Positions 11,969 to 25,230 of a stretch of 64,000 nt of DNA are shown piece by piece. The stretch is from Pocillopora verrucosa. Taxonomy: Eukaryota > Cnidaria > Anthozoa > Scleractinia > Pocilloporidae. The translations under genes and the position numbers were made by a program. The stretch is from positions 4,078,744 through 4,142,743 of the forward strand of contig NC_089324.1 in assembly GCF_036669915.1 (NCBI RefSeq). Direction: 5' to 3'. The notes beneath the pieces are model-generated. The model was not told where the DNA came from. It did no database searches and saw only the letters and a program-made list of their open reading frames with translations. The first letter of the stretch is position 1; each line of letters begins with the position of its first letter.

Positions 11969-14900
11969 ATGACATTTATATCCAATGTGATGCACATAAA
12001 CTCTGATCTGTTTCAGCTGTTCGCAGAGCGAGCGCATCACAGCATTGAGCATCCACAAGACAGTTCTACCTTTGAAAATATGTCAGGCAAAACCAAAGAT
12101 ACTCGAATTAACATAACTTCCAATCCTATCTCGTCAGATTTATCTTCATCAGAGAGGAGTAGTTCTCGTTCAAGACCACATCGCCATCGCTTGTTACACA
12201 AAAATGGCAAAGTAAATTTGCGGCCCTACAGAGTTCCGCTGAAGAAAGAACGCTTTTTGGCAGATTTCTTCACATCTATAATTGACGCTAAGTGGCGATG
12301 GGTCATAGCGATTTATTCAGCTGGTTTCATCTTCAGCTGGTCGTTTTTCGGCACAGCCTGGTTTGCGATTTTCTGGCTCCGTTTGCACTACGATAATGGG
12401 ACCGTTTGTGTGGACAATGTAGATTCTTGGACATCGGCTTTCTTGTTCTCAGTGGAAACTCAAACTACCATTGGTTATGGTGGACGACAGGTATTATTTT
12501 CTTCTTTTGTGCACTTTTTTTCAGTTTCGCTGTCCTCTAAAGGCACATCAAAATTCTGAGGCTGCAACACTTATGTCAATTTCAATGATTAATCAGTACT
12601 GCAAAGGTGAGCGAAGGGTAAGCGTCGGAATTGAAAAATACTATCTGTTGCGGTAATAGAAAACGGAAGAAGAAATGACTGACTCATCATTCAAAAAGTT
12701 TAGAACACCTTGCCTAGGTTCTTTTAAATCTAAAAAACCCCTAAAATGCTCTTAATTAGACAAATGTTAAATTCATCACGCGACTCTCGAAATTGTTTTT
12801 TAGGTCGTAAAACTAAGCAAACAGGTTTTATTACAGGACTCCAACTAATCATAGTCAAAAACTGACTGATAAAAGAGTACAGCAGGTTTGAGATCCTCTT
12901 ATATAATACGCGACGTGACTCCTGACTAATGATGATCAGCTTTTGTTGACTTCATACAAGCTTGGGAGCTCTATGGAATATTGGATAAGCAATCAAAATG
13001 ACGTTTCTAATGAGTGGTATAACTTGATACTGGTTGTCGAGAGAAACATTCCGAGACAAAACCACGTCTCTCGTTGATGAAGGACAAGATAATTATTCGG
13101 TAAACTCTAAATTAGTGGAAATTAGGACAAATAAAGGAAGACTTGATATTTAAAGAGTTTTTACTTTTTCATGTCGCCTGTGATTGATTAGAATTTTGAA
13201 AGCTAAAGACTGTTCAGAGCTAACTTTAAAAAAAAATTACCGGTTTACTTGTTGTGGCTAGGACATAGAAATATTGGAAGAAGTGTGAAAGCTTTTAGAT
13301 AAGAAATGCGTATATTGTGATTCTATGCACAAATCAATACTGACCGGCTTGAGGTACTTTTAGCAATCAAAAAGGGTGGATGGTATCCTCTGACGAAGAC
13401 ATTTAACTTTATTTGGTGTTAAGAGACAAATCTAACTGATTAACTTTCTAGAGAACAAAAGTCATATCAATTACGAATATACTGAGTAAAATAAAAGAGG
13501 CTAGTGTCCCTATATTGAAATACAAAGATGCGTGATGACGTCAATAAGTTCTTATCGTGACGATTCTCAGCAATGTAAAATATTGCTTTGACAAAAAAGC
13601 CTCTTTCAACCAATAAATTTGCCTCACTATTGGAGCACAGTTTAATGAAGACTTTGTTTCCTTGCTAAGGAGCATATAAGTTACCTAGTTATTGTGAGAA
13701 CTTAGGTAATTGCGTTAAATTAGCCTTCTGAGGCTCTTGGTAAGTTACTTGACGCGTTTACTAGTATTGCACACAATCGAGGGCTAATATAAAGCGGCAG
13801 GAGAAACTGTTTTTTTTTAAGGGTAAGACGTGCTGCGGTTTTTTTTTTTTGTTGTTGTTACTCTCGCTGTTGTGAGCCGGGAAATTTCGCGAGGTAAATT
13901 GATTTCCAGCTTCAAAAGTTAAACGCTCTCAGCCGTCAGACTTTTGCTGAAATTTCACTCTTTAACTAACTTGTATACTTACTGCCTAAGTAGACTCTGT
14001 TAAACACAAGCCTAGCTAGCCTATTGACAATTTAGGTGGAGCAGTTTTTCCAGTACTGTAATGAGGTAATTTCGTCTTCTTAGACCGTTCCGTTCACGGA
14101 CGTCTCTGAAAAGTCAGAGAAGCTTAGTTTTGCGCGTCTAACCTTTTCCTATAAGAAATCGGCAGAGGATGCTGATCACAACACTTTTTGTCGACATGCT
14201 GGTCACAACACTCTCCGAACACATCAATGGGGTCGGATCGACTGACACCAAGAAATGGAAATTTGGCTAACTTGAATGCTTCATACGTAGCGAAATACGA
14301 CGGAACATGTGTGAACTCAATTTTCTATTGCTAACCAACTGACTGGCAATAAATAAAGATTTTTAACTCCAGTCCTATTTCGCCGAATTTTAAACTGTAT
14401 TGACATAATGATTAGCTGGGAGCAATAAACTAAACACTGGTTTTATTTTTCCATCGAAGTCAAGCTTGTAGTTGTGGCTCTTACTAACCGAGATTAGACA
14501 AGCTGACCCTCTTCTATCTTATTTGAATTTTTCAGCGGATGCAAAAAAAAGTGTTCATCATTAATTTTTTTCTTTTACCGCAGATAACCCCACAATGCCC
14601 TGAGGCCGTGGTTTGTCTTCTGCTCCAGTCTCTCACCGGCTTTCTTTTGTCTACGTCACTGCTTGGCCTCGTTTTCGCCAAACTTTCCCGACCTCGTCCG
14701 AGGGGCCAAACGGTCATTTTCTCGAAGCACGCAGTCGTGGCGCCATACGATGGACTCTTGTCGTTGATGTTTCGGGTCGGCGACGCGCGCAAGAGCCAAT
14801 TGTTAGATGTGGCAATATCTCTTCACTGCTTTTGCTTTCGGACCACAAAGACTGGGGAGGAAATTTTATTCTCCCAAACAGAACTTCCCATCACAACTGA

Positions 14901-15405
14901 GCATGGGAGCGAGGTCGGCGAACTCATCAAACCGTTTCTGTTACTTCCCTTGACAGTAGTGCATGTCATTGACGAGCGCAGTCCGCTGTACGAGCTTGGG
15001 CCGCAAGAGCTTGCGAATTCCCGTATGGAATTCATTGCTGTCTTAGAGGGCGTTGTGGAATCAACGAGCATGGTTACCCAGGCAAAGACTTCATTCTTAG
15101 CAGATGAAATTCGTTGGGGTCGGCGGTTTCTCCCAATCTCTCTGCATCGTGATAACAGAACAGACTTATCGTCTTTTGATGCAACATACAAAGTGAAAAC
15201 ACCTCAAACGTCACCCAGGGAATATGAGAGATCAAACCGAAAGATGAAACATCGAGAATATGAGAATACGGCGACAGAAAAGACAGAGGTGGAAACTGAA
15301 AATGGCGACTGTCATGTGAGTGTTGAGCCAATTAACGGTTCATCAACCGTGAGTTCAACCACCTATTGTCAGAAAAACTGTAACTGCGATGTCGCTCAGA
15401 CATAA
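11969..15405 (+). CDS. Inward rectifier potassium channel (Kir family)
   Basis: Two coding exons, 11969-12490 and 14584-15405, joined in phase 0 (donor CAG|GTATTA, acceptor CCGCAG|ATAACC), give about 447 aa. It should form a tetrameric plasma-membrane K+ channel. Exon 1 holds the slide helix (RFLADFFTSIIDAKWRW), TM1, the extracellular loop, the pore helix and the selectivity filter TIGYG. The two cysteines flanking the pore (NGTVC and TPQC) are kept. Exon 2 holds TM2 and the cytoplasmic domain with family blocks HAVVAPYDG, RVGDARKSQL, IDERSPLY and EIRWGRRF. The position of the TM2 rectification-controller Asp (Kir2.1 D172) is Ser (GFLLSTSLLG), which suggests weak rectification. The last ~60 residues are low-complexity and end VAQT, without a clear class I PDZ motif. 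The start is uncertain: ATG 11969 is in frame, ATG 12080 is an alternative, and a plausible acceptor at 12016 (TCTGTTTCAG) would imply an upstream exon. Subfamily not assigned. Confidence 0.9.
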
Positions 15406-15806
15406 GATGTACAGATGCCCGTAAAGCAGGACATTTGCGGAGAACGCTGGTCCAGTCTAAGAAAAGACTTGATCGAAGCCGCATTGGAGGTCTTAAGAGT
15501 TAATAGCGTTAACTCTTTTTCAATCACTATTCCGTCAGGAATATCCAAAGGAGGCTCAGCAAAGGAGAGAGAGGCAACCCAGGAGTGAACGAAAAATTGC
15601 AGAAGGTCAATTGTCGCTCCTGGAAAAAGATGTTTCCCGCTTCAATGACTGCTTAAAAAATCCCTCTCGTCAAAACGTTGTTAAACGAAGGATATAGAAA
15701 AACTGATAAAAATTTAAAAAAAAAGAAAGAATGAAAAGAAAAAAAGGAAAAGCTTGGAAAATCTTATGTGATAGTAGTGATTAACACGGAGAAATTGGCT
15801 TACTGT

Positions 15807-16016
15807 TTAACCCTTTGACTCCCACGTCAAACTTGTAATTCTCCTTACTGTCAACAATACAATTCTTATATTGTTAGTTCAGAGAATTTAGTATTGGATC
15901 AACTAATTATCCTCATATTGACATTTTTCTTTATTCTCATCACTTATCTGATTGATATTGTATTGATATTGTACGGAGAAATTCTGTCTTGGTCACCCAT
16001 GGGAGTTAAAGGATTA
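15807..16016 (+). mobile_element. MITE-like element, family A
   Basis: About 210 bases running from TTAACCCTTTGACTCCCA to GGGAGTTAAAGGATTA, i.e. imperfect terminal inverted repeats, with the inner blocks GTAATTCTCCTTACTGTC and CAGAGAATTTAGTATTGGAT shared with the other family A copies. It lies downstream of the Kir stop codon. Confidence 0.75.
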
Positions 16017-16059
16017 GAGAACAAGCAACGTACTCAAGTATTTAATCTGAAATTTTGTA

Positions 16060-16065
16060 AATAAA
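16060..16065 (+). terminator. Polyadenylation signal AATAAA, Kir gene
   Basis: First clear AATAAA about 655 bases past the Kir stop codon, just beyond a family A MITE that would sit in the 3' UTR. Placement by position only. Confidence 0.35.
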
Positions 16066-17487
16066 ATTGCCTTGTATTATTGAAGTGATCTGCTTTCATT
16101 TCTAAACCATTCTTATTTAGTGAAAGACATTTTTCACTCTTTATATTGCAATTATATGAACAAATTTTGTTGCTTATTTCTGGAGCGAATGTTTTGTAAT
16201 ACGAGTGAATAATTTTTGTTTCGAGACAATTTAAGCAATCCTCAATTCTGATGTAAACTCTTGTTGTTAGCCGTATATATATTTTAACTGGAATGTTTGA
16301 AAAACGATAATAAACATCAATAAAAGATTTCAGTTGACCAGAAAATGGTTTGTATCAATGTTTATCGCGAAGTCCGATTGTCCTAGTGAGAACCGGTCTT
16401 AAAACGACTGTTGTTGAGTTTGACAACCTGTGCGGAATTCGTCATCTGAGTCAAGTGAGAAGTGATGGGTCAGTTTTGTGCTGATGGGAAACTTTGGTTG
16501 TGATGCAAAATGTATCGCGTGATTTGAGCTCGATCGGGATCGATACGGGTGCAAAGTAAGTTCGTTCTATCTGGTTATTTGGTAATGTTCAATCTACTTT
16601 ACGAGGATGCTTTCATGAGTGTTACGGAATAAATGACGAAGCCTCTTCGGCTCACCTTGATTTGCGCAATCTCTTTTCTCTTTTTTTCTCGCTCCGAGAG
16701 GCATGGGGGAGGGGTAAAGTCGGTAAGAGCCAATTCGATTGCCTCTACGTCGCCAAAAAGTCTTTTTTGCGTTGCTAGAAGTCGTATACAGAGTGCGTCG
16801 GTTACGAAAACTTTGTAGTAAGTTTTTGAACCATCATTCCAAAGGCAGTCTCTGATACGGCTACATTTTCGAACAAACACACTATTTACAATGGACAAAG
16901 TTAGTAGGAACCTGCACTGTTTGCAACTTTTGTCTGATTGGCAGGACGACTTTAACCCGCGGCACAATTCTAAGAAAAAATTGACTCAAAGCCTCTGACA
17001 TTTATTTCAAGTTCGGACAATACAACTTGGAAATTCTGTCACAAATGTTAAACCAAAATAACTTCTCTTCAATGGCGAATATATCATTGCATTTACATTT
17101 TGTTTGGCGTGCAATTGGTATTGAAACAAAAGCTGGCTCTGAAGCAATTCAACCGGGATGCAACCGAACAACTACTTTTCATTAACTCAGTTCATATTTC
17201 CTTGTCGGCCGATCTTTTTTTCCTTAGGCTATCCATTCTACTTACCTATCGTAACTCTACCCCTGATTGAGATGGAAATAACTTTGCTAAGCCCTCTTTG
17301 CATAAATCTGTTCCGATATTTTTACCTCTCATCACTTTATCAAAGAACGCTTTCCACAGCATTCATACTAGGATGCAAATAGTTCGCTTCCCTTTGCGCG
17401 AGCAGGCAAAAATCCACAGCATGTCGCGCACGGTCTTTCCGTTGGGTGTAACAGCGATGTGAGTTGCTAATGTGAGCTACACCGGGT
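16066..17487. other. Intergenic, no recognisable gene
   Basis: Between the Kir 3' end and the stop codon of the convergent SLC7A6OS gene. A 122-codon reverse-strand frame (16599-16967) has no recognisable domain and no splice support. The 3' UTRs of both genes probably extend into this stretch. Confidence 0.5.
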
Positions 17488-20400
17488 TTAGTCGTCCTCT
17501 TCGTTAGACCGATCTTCGTCCGACCGATCTTCGTCGAAAGCATACCTTCGATATTCTTCATCTACGAGGAAAAAAATGCATTTTTAAAATCTCTTGACAT
17601 AAGTTATAAGTTTCTTGAGCAGTATTCATAACGTCCTTTCCCATGTTACACAAAAAGCTTCTTGTTTCTCTGCAATCATTACTTACTGTTTTTTGAACAA
17701 ATTTCAATTACTGGTGGCTTGCAACAATTCCTGCCCCAAAAATTATTTTGTTATCAAGATACTTTACAGGAGATTCTTGTAAATGAACTTACCAGAATTA
17801 AATCCGTAATCTTCGTAATATCTTTTGTCCTGGGATGAATCTGACCATTGATCATCTTCGTCAGGATAATCATTTCGCCAGTTTCCTTCGTCTGAAAAAT
17901 TGATTTAAAGCATCAGTGAAATGGATCCTGGTAGTTTGGTGTGAACACAAGAACTTAATAAGTGTGGCAAAATTAGGGGAACAAGATGGAAGGCGAAAGG
18001 GAGGTTGAAGAGGTAATCAAACAAGATGAATTGTTCTTTAAAAACGAAGAAATTTTTTTCCAAAAAAAAATAATTTATTGCTCGTCGAAAAGCAGGGAAG
18101 TTATTCCAGGATATGATCTGATCCTTCCTAAGCAACAGAATTGTTACCACCCTTGCATGTAAGAGCATCAACAGTTTCTTTACTTCTTTTCTCTTTTTTT
18201 TCCCTTCTCCACAAACTCAGAAAGTCTTCTCGTTTAACGTGAAAAAGAACCCAGGTAAAACTTAAAATACTATCTACCAACCATTAGAATCATCTTCATC
18301 ATCATATATTTCACCAAAATCTTCATCAAGACTTTCATGAACAAGGTCAGCATCAAAAGGCAAAACTTCAACTCTAAGAAAAAAAGATTTGTTTGAAAAT
18401 TGTCAGTCAGATACAAAAGGAAAGCCATTCTGTCGTCTGTCTGGAAAATTTTACAAAATTATATACATAATGAGATGATAAACATGTGAATGAAACTCAC
18501 TAACTAAACTATAAGTGACGAATACTCAGATGAGGAGTTTTTGAAATACTTTCATGTCATACACTCTCCTAAAACGAAAGCTAGCGAGCAGAACTTTTAC
18601 ACGTTGCGAAAATCTGTTGCATTTGGTGGTTCCCTCTTCTTCATCTGTCTGTTGATGAAACCAAAGTGTGTGACCATTCCTCTGAAAGCTACGAACTAGT
18701 TCTTGCCTATGGCATTGTTGTTTATGACAAACCAAGTGGTTATAATTTCAATGGATGGGAGCTATATATGTAACCATTCTAATGAAAGCTACTGAGCATG
18801 ACTTAACCCTTTAACTCTCAGATCAAATTTGTAATTCTCCTTACTGTTAGTAATACAATTCTTATAATGTTAGTTCAGAGAATTTAGTATTGAATCAACT
18901 AATTATCCCCAAATTGATATTATTTCTTTATTCTCATCACTTATCTGGTTGATATTGTATTGATATTGTAAGGAGATTCCAATAAACTGTCTTGGTCACT
19001 CATGGGAGTGAAAGGGTTAATTTCTTGAAGTAAGCAGTTCAAGTTTTCATGTGTTTGGATGAGAACCTAGTATCCATTCATTTACATCCCAAGGTCAGTA
19101 TGCATTTTCTCCTTACTGTTCTCTGTAAATTTCCATGGTACTGACAAGGAGAATTTGTTTAACAATCAAGAGCCCCTTCAGATATTGATCATTTCTTTTA
19201 TTCCTAGGACCCTAATGTTTGATCCACCAGTAATAATGTAAGGAGAATTTTGACACTCTCGGTGGTTAAAGAGTTAAGCCTGAGAAAGAGCTTCCTTGTG
19301 CCTGTCCAAAAAAAATTGCAGTCCTGAAGACCTATAATAATATTATAATTTAACAGTCCTTTCCAAAGACTATTGAGTTTTAATGAGAAACTAAAGCATA
19401 CTCCATCCTTTGTGTATGCAAATCTAGTTGTAGGTATATATGTTATGAAGTATACAGATTTTGGAAAATGATTAACAAAACACTCACATATCACCAAGCT
19501 GTCCAAGATTATCATTGGCATAATAAAAATCATACACATATCCATTTGCTTCTGATTTCTTCTGCTCGGTTCTTTCTTTTGAAGAATCTGTGAAATAATG
19601 ATAAAAAAAATTTGTTTTTAAATATCCCATAGAGTTGCTCAGCTAAATAGCAAAATCATTACAGAGCTGGTAATTTCTATCAACTAAATTGACATAAAAA
19701 TATCAAGAAACAAGAAAAAAGTTTTTATGATTCAGTTGATAATAAGGGAAGTCAGAACTAAACTTCACCATCACTTAGTGGCGCATGTCACACCCAACAG
19801 CTAATAGCTCATTCATCATGAACAAGAATTACACAGTAGTGCCACAGTAGTACATTGTAAATACTTAAGAAAGAAAGAGCAGCAATTGTAGTGTAAATCT
19901 TGTCTGAGGCAATCAAAACCATGCAGAGAATGACAAAAAACCAATTCTGCCATCATTAAGCAATGTGTGCATTATATACCATCAGTCACTGCCAACTTTT
20001 CTCGAATCATCTTAACTGAGTTGCAAAGTATTGCATTAACATCAGCAGCTTGCTGTGCCTTCCTTGATTTTCTTTCTTCTCGTCTCTTTTCACTGCATTA
20101 AGGAGGGTAAAGACAAAAGTATCTATTACATTGGTGAAATATAAACAAGGTGTTTATTGCCATCTCATTAGAAAAGCATTCTTAAACACTACTCCCATGT
20201 GGAAAATACAAGGCTCCAAACTCACAAATTAGTAACCTTACAAAATGAAATTGTTGGCAAAGATAAAATTTTGGTCACAAGACTCTTGGTGCAATATTAC
20301 ATGACATATACTAAACTGCCACACACACATCACATGACCTGCATTTATTTTGAAGATTTCTGAAGGCTTCATACTCAGGCAACTTAACACTTTACCTCCC

Positions 20401-23400
20401 AAGATCTCATTAGTTATTCTCCTTACTGTCTCCTGTACAGTTCTTGTGATGTTCATTTGGAGAATTTTGTTTTGGATCAACTTATAATTCCTTGAATGGT
20501 ATTTTTCTTTATTCTCATCACCTGTCTGCTTGATATTGTATTGATATTATAAGGAGAAATTCTCTCTTGGTCACTCATGGGAGTTAAAGGAGGATAACTG
20601 GATGAGAAACATTTAATGGAAATGTTTTCCTCAATTTGATTTAGGCTTGAAAAGCTGTTTAACAAATGCTATAACTTGCCACAAAAGCCAAACCTTGCAT
20701 ACTCAGGTGGCAACAATGATGACTTGAGCAAGCTAAATTATTTAGCTGCCAAAATTTTTTCTAGTTGCTTTTATAATGGAAAACAAAATGGTTAGAGCAC
20801 TAAGCACTAAAATATATGTTAACCTGCTGTAGAATTTTTTTCAATCATTCTCTTCATGACTGATGCAATATGGCATGTAAAATCAAGTTCAAAATCAATT
20901 GTCCATGATCTATGTTTCATATAATCAGAAAGAAAGGTTAAAAGATAATCCAGGTCTACTATGTCATGAAGAAATTTCTTCCCATAAAACAAAATATTTA
21001 ACAAATCACATTGAAATGAACTCCAGAGAGAATCTCACCACATACCTCATTGATTCCTGATCTTTAACAAGGTCATATACACTTAGAAGCCTCTGCACCT
21101 CAAGATCAACATCATCAGCAGCTCCACCTGATGCAGCATCCACCTTGGTTAGGTCCCCTTTACTTTCTGGTTGGCTGTGTAGAAATACATTTTCTTAATA
21201 ATAATGTGAACAAGATAACCAGTTCACACACTAGATTTTTTTTTGTATAAAATCATTATCAAAAGTGTAGAACAAACAAAGAAATGCAAGGCATGGATTC
21301 TTAAAATATCTTCTACTGTGGTCTTTTAAATACCTGTGAAATCTTACATTATATTCAATAAGAACTTAAGGAATCTTAATCCTTTAATTTCCAGATCAAA
21401 ATTTTCATTCTCCTTACTGTCAACCATACAATTCTTATGATGTTAGTTCAGAGAATTTAGTATTGGATCAACTAATTATCCCCAAATTGATATTTTTCTC
21501 TATTCTTATCACTTATCTGCTTGGTATTGTATTGATATTGTGAGGAGAAACTCCGTTCTGGTCACTCATGGGAGTTAAAGGGTTAACAATGGATCAAGAG
21601 GATTATAATCATAATAAATGCAAAACAACATCTTGATTTCTACAACTGAATAGAAATGTGACGTAATACAACAGTAGAGGTACTATACCTGGTAGATCCA
21701 TGATCATTTTCCCTGTTTGAGGAAATTACTTTAAACCTGGCCTCCTGATTCAGAAGCTGGGGAAACATATCTTGTTGTTATGCTAATTACAGACTGATGT
21801 TCATTTAATATTTGTTTCACAATGACACAAATACATGGAAACACAACTTTGATTCAACTGGGAACAAATGCACCACTTTTGTTGAGAAACGATGTGGATG
21901 AGAGTAGTGTTAAGCAGTTGAATAACATTCCCATCCTCTGAATAGATTGACTCAGACTAGTTAGACCCACCCCCAATAGGAAATCGACATCCAGTTAACA
22001 TAACTATATTTTGCTAGCTTTGCAAATTAGACTCTTTAGGGTTGCAACATGAATAAAAAAAAAGCACATCTTGTCATGGTGAAAAAAGTGAGGAATTGAT
22101 GATAAGGATACTGTTATTATTCAATTGGTGGTCCATAAGAAAGAATCAAGAAAAACTTTACCAATTTATACCAAAAAAGAAACTTATGATAAAAAGAGAA
22201 ATTCTACCTTCTTCTGTTTCCGCAACCTGTCTTGTAAAGCTTGTTGAGTTTGGATATGGGATTTAGCCAAGTCTTCATGGTTGATAGACTGCTTAATCTT
22301 AGTCTTTCATGAAAAATAAATTTCAAAACATTGATTGATTTTCAAATAATTTGTTCTACAAAACTGAATAACACACAAAATTAACTCAGTGAAGTTTTCA
22401 AGGTAAACTCTTTCAACAATTTTCAGGAAAGAGATTTTTAAAAGCAACCTAAATTCTGCATGATTCCAACCCCCTGATTTCTTGAGTCAGTATAATACTA
22501 ACCAGCAAATCATTTCTTTTAGTTTCATCTCCCTGAGGTACACTCCCGACAAACTTGAAAACTCGCTCAACTGAAATAAAAAAATTGTTCATTGTCAGAA
22601 ACTGGCACATTCTTGTAATCTTAAGGTTAACAGCAATGTATAAAAAATCATATGCTGTATTTGCTGTCTGAGAGGTCCTGTTAATTCCTTGAAAGCATCA
22701 TTTACTTTGGAAATTTCATGAAAATTTCAGTTCTTCAGTGATGTTCTTCTTTATTTGCTGTCAATATTGATGCTGTGTTGACAATTTTCCTAATGATTAA
22801 ATGCTTTCCATTAATTTGAATTTTTACATTGTAAACATAACTGATAATTTTGAAAAAAAATCAAATTTAGAGGAAAACTCACACCACATATGAAAATAAA
22901 ATTAATGCTTGCAAAGACTTGGATTAACCCATGTCCTACTGCAACCAAATTAGGTCACTAGTATAATACTTATTCCTGGTAAAATCTCTGCACAGCCCCA
23001 AATCCAGTTCTTGGATAGAGAAAACAATGACAAAAACAATAGATTGCCTTTGGGAAAACAGATTTGTTTTACAATAGTACGGAGCTGTGCGGAAATTTTA
23101 CCTTATTCCCTCCTAACCTCTGTCTCAGTCTTACAGGTCAGTTTATGAGATAAGATGAGAAGACACAAGAAGAGATAAGATATTTTCTTAAGATAGTACA
23201 TTTTCCAAAATCTTCTCTAGAGGCAAAATATCTCTTGAATTTAACTTTAATTTTCAGCTCAGAGCTAAGACTCTCTGATACATTTTCCTCAGAAATATTA
23301 CACATTCACGAATTAAAATCTTAAGCTCGTGTTCCAGTAAAATTTTGGATGGAAGGTGATTTGTTGCCAGTGTACCAGCAATGCACAACGTGGGGTCAAT

Positions 23401-23820
23401 TCATGAGGACTCAAAAAAAAGCTTGGTTTAATGATCGCTTTTTATTTACGAAGAAATTACAGCATATGTAAGTCGAATTCCACATACCGGTATCAGTAGA
23501 TGTCGACTCATTGTTCTTAAAATACGTAGCATCTTTTTCACAGTCTTCGTTCCTTGCAATATAGGGTTTCTTTAAGACCTGAGCGACAACTGTCAAAAAT
23601 ACCTCGGGTTAGATTTAATAAGGTTGAAGAAATGTGTGCCCACTTTTATAAGGAATACAGCATCCGTTGAAAATTTCATTACCACTTGAGGTGGTCAAAG
23701 ATTTGACAAGAGAGAGCTTAATTAGAACGTGTAGGAGATGAACTCACGCAGTGCATCCAGAGGATCTTCTGTTCTTTTACGTTTTATTCTCAAGACCACC
23801 GAACGATCATCCGCCGCCAT
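17488..23820 (-). CDS. SLC7A6OS: SLC7A6OS / Iwr1 homologue, RNA polymerase II nuclear localization protein
   Basis: Eleven - strand exons: 23820-23748, 23589-23488, 22570-22503, 22303-22208, 21756-21689, 21174-21046, 20092-19980, 19587-19488, 18373-18282, 17891-17793 and 17561-17488. Phases agree throughout and the total is 337 aa plus TAA (human is about 309). The Iwr1 family carries assembled RNA polymerase II into the nucleus. Family marks are the N-terminal basic strand MAADDRSVVLRIKRKR, the Iwr1 block GYVYDFYYAN, a long acidic region (YDDEDDSN) and EGNWRNDYPDED. The C-terminus is an acidic/Arg repeat, DEDRSDEDRSNEEDD. The exon 4 acceptor is the least certain (CATGAAAG|ACT, weak pyrimidine tract). 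Introns hold family A and B MITEs. The start codon context is CAAGATGGCG. The gene is convergent with the Kir gene. Confidence 0.9.
18803..19020 (+). mobile_element. MITE-like element, family A
   Basis: Starts TTAACCCTTTAACTCTC and ends GGGAGTGAAAGGGTTAA, with the family A core. It sits in the SLC7A6OS intron between exons 8 and 9. Confidence 0.75.
19086..19275 (+). mobile_element. MITE-like element, family B
   Basis: Contains TTTTCTCCTTACTGTTCTC, GACAAGGAGAATTTGTTTAA and a final GGTTAAAGAGTTAA. It lies about 65 bases from the preceding family A copy in the same SLC7A6OS intron. Confidence 0.6.
20383..20590 (+). mobile_element. MITE-like element, family A
   Basis: Starts TTAACACTTTACCTCCC and ends CATGGGAGTTAAAGG, with the family A core (TTATTCTCCTTACTGTC). 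SLC7A6OS intron between exons 6 and 7. Confidence 0.7.
21375..21586 (+). mobile_element. MITE-like element, family A
   Basis: Starts TTAATCCTTTAATTTCC and ends GGAGTTAAAGGGTTAA, with a well-kept family A core. SLC7A6OS intron between exons 5 and 6. Confidence 0.75.
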
Positions 23821-24129
23821 CTTGACATCTTGTCTTAGAGTGCATGACGGGAAGGCGAGCATCACGCCTATCTCGTACAACATTACTTATAGTGGAGTTT
23901 CGCAGACGCATCAGAGACCATCTCTCTAATCGCGCAAGTATTTCACTTGTCAACAAATCTAACTCAAGTTTTTTGGTGTTAGGTGAAGGCTTACAGAAGG
24001 GAAAAAAACCAACCTTAGAAATTGCTGTTTTCACACTTCTTTTAGCTGGGCCCTTTTTAAAAGCTCTTTTGGTTTTCTCGCGTTCGGCCCTACTTGTTCG
24101 TGTGGCAAGCTGTTTGGGTGTTTCGGCCT

Positions 24130-24860
24130 GATCGCCGCATTAGGGTATATATCTCGCATCAATCAGATTGCCGCATAAGGGTATGTATCTCGCATTAATC
24201 ATATCACAGTATTTGGATATCTTGCACCAATCACAGTGTACGGGTGTTTTTTTCTTGTAAATGATGTCATGGAATCAGGGGGGTGTGCGCAAAAATTACA
24301 TTAACCTGAAATTCTGGGCTCATTTAATAAGTGTACTGGTTTGTGGCCTTCGCGAGAGCCTCATCGATTAAGGATTAAGGTCGAGATTTATCAGGATATG
24401 AAAGGTTCGCATTTAACTTTTTGTATCATTTTAAGTTTAAAACGTGTTTTCTGCTCCTTTACTCACAACACACACTTCAAACAACTTACATTCCATCACG
24501 CACCATGAAAACAACGTCCAAAGTCCAATCAGAACGTACCAAATTATAGCCCTACACAACTGTTAGGCAATTTTTCACGTGCTTGAATTGTATTTCACTA
24601 ATTAAATTCCATTTTTCCACAATATACTTCGCTCCACCACTTGTTATTTCCGTGTAAACAACCTGCATCTTATCACGTCTTCTTACCGCATCGTTCAACC
24701 ACACTGAAAAAATTCACATGGGACCAAATGCCTCTGATAGTGAAGTTTTCACGCAATTCTCCCGCGTTTTACTTATTCTACAAGTCAAATTTGCTTTTAA
24801 CTACCTTAGACTCAACCCAATCGCGTGTTAATTCCTTGTAAACCTGCATTTTATCACATA
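24130..24860 (-). repeat. Family R dispersed repeat, copy 2 (inverted)
   Basis: Reverse complement of the 7795-8520 repeat, including the ~30-base tandem units at its end (24140-24240, TGCGAGATACATACCC type). It begins about 300 bases upstream of the SLC7A6OS start codon, so it could touch the promoter region. Confidence 0.65.
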
Positions 24861-25094
24861 ACTCACACTCATAAGGCAAAGCCCATGTAGGCAACTACCA
24901 ATCAAGGAGCCCTCTTTGAAATATTATCCTTTTCCCTTGTTCAATGTATCTTCACTTATCGAGATCGCAATATATATTTGGTTAGGGTCTATTAGAAATA
25001 CAACAGAGTTTCAGTTTGCTTTTCGTATTAAAATTTGGTGAAAATACATTTTTGAGGGAACAAACTGTAGACGAATAATTTTTTATTTTCTCTC

Positions 25095-25230
25095 TGTAAG
25101 AAGAGCGGCAGGAAGCGTAGTCCCTTTCGCAACTGTTCTTTGGTCTCGTCATGCAACGTGCTCTATCTCCAACTGGGATATACACAAATGGCGTTGAGTG
25201 ACGAGACCAAACAACGGCTACGAAGGAGCA
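25095..25230. repeat. Short palindromic repeat (MITE-like)
   Basis: Inverted arms: GTTCTTTGGTCTCGTCA at about 25135 mirrors TGACGAGACCAAACAAC at about 25200, with further pairing of the outer AGCGTAGTCCC and GGCTACGAAGG parts. No coding sequence. It looks like a small foldback element. Confidence 0.45.

Noticed and set aside
16599..16967. 122-aa - strand ORF between Kir and SLC7A6OS
   Set aside because: No domain, no splice context and no similarity I recognise; length is possible by chance in this composition.
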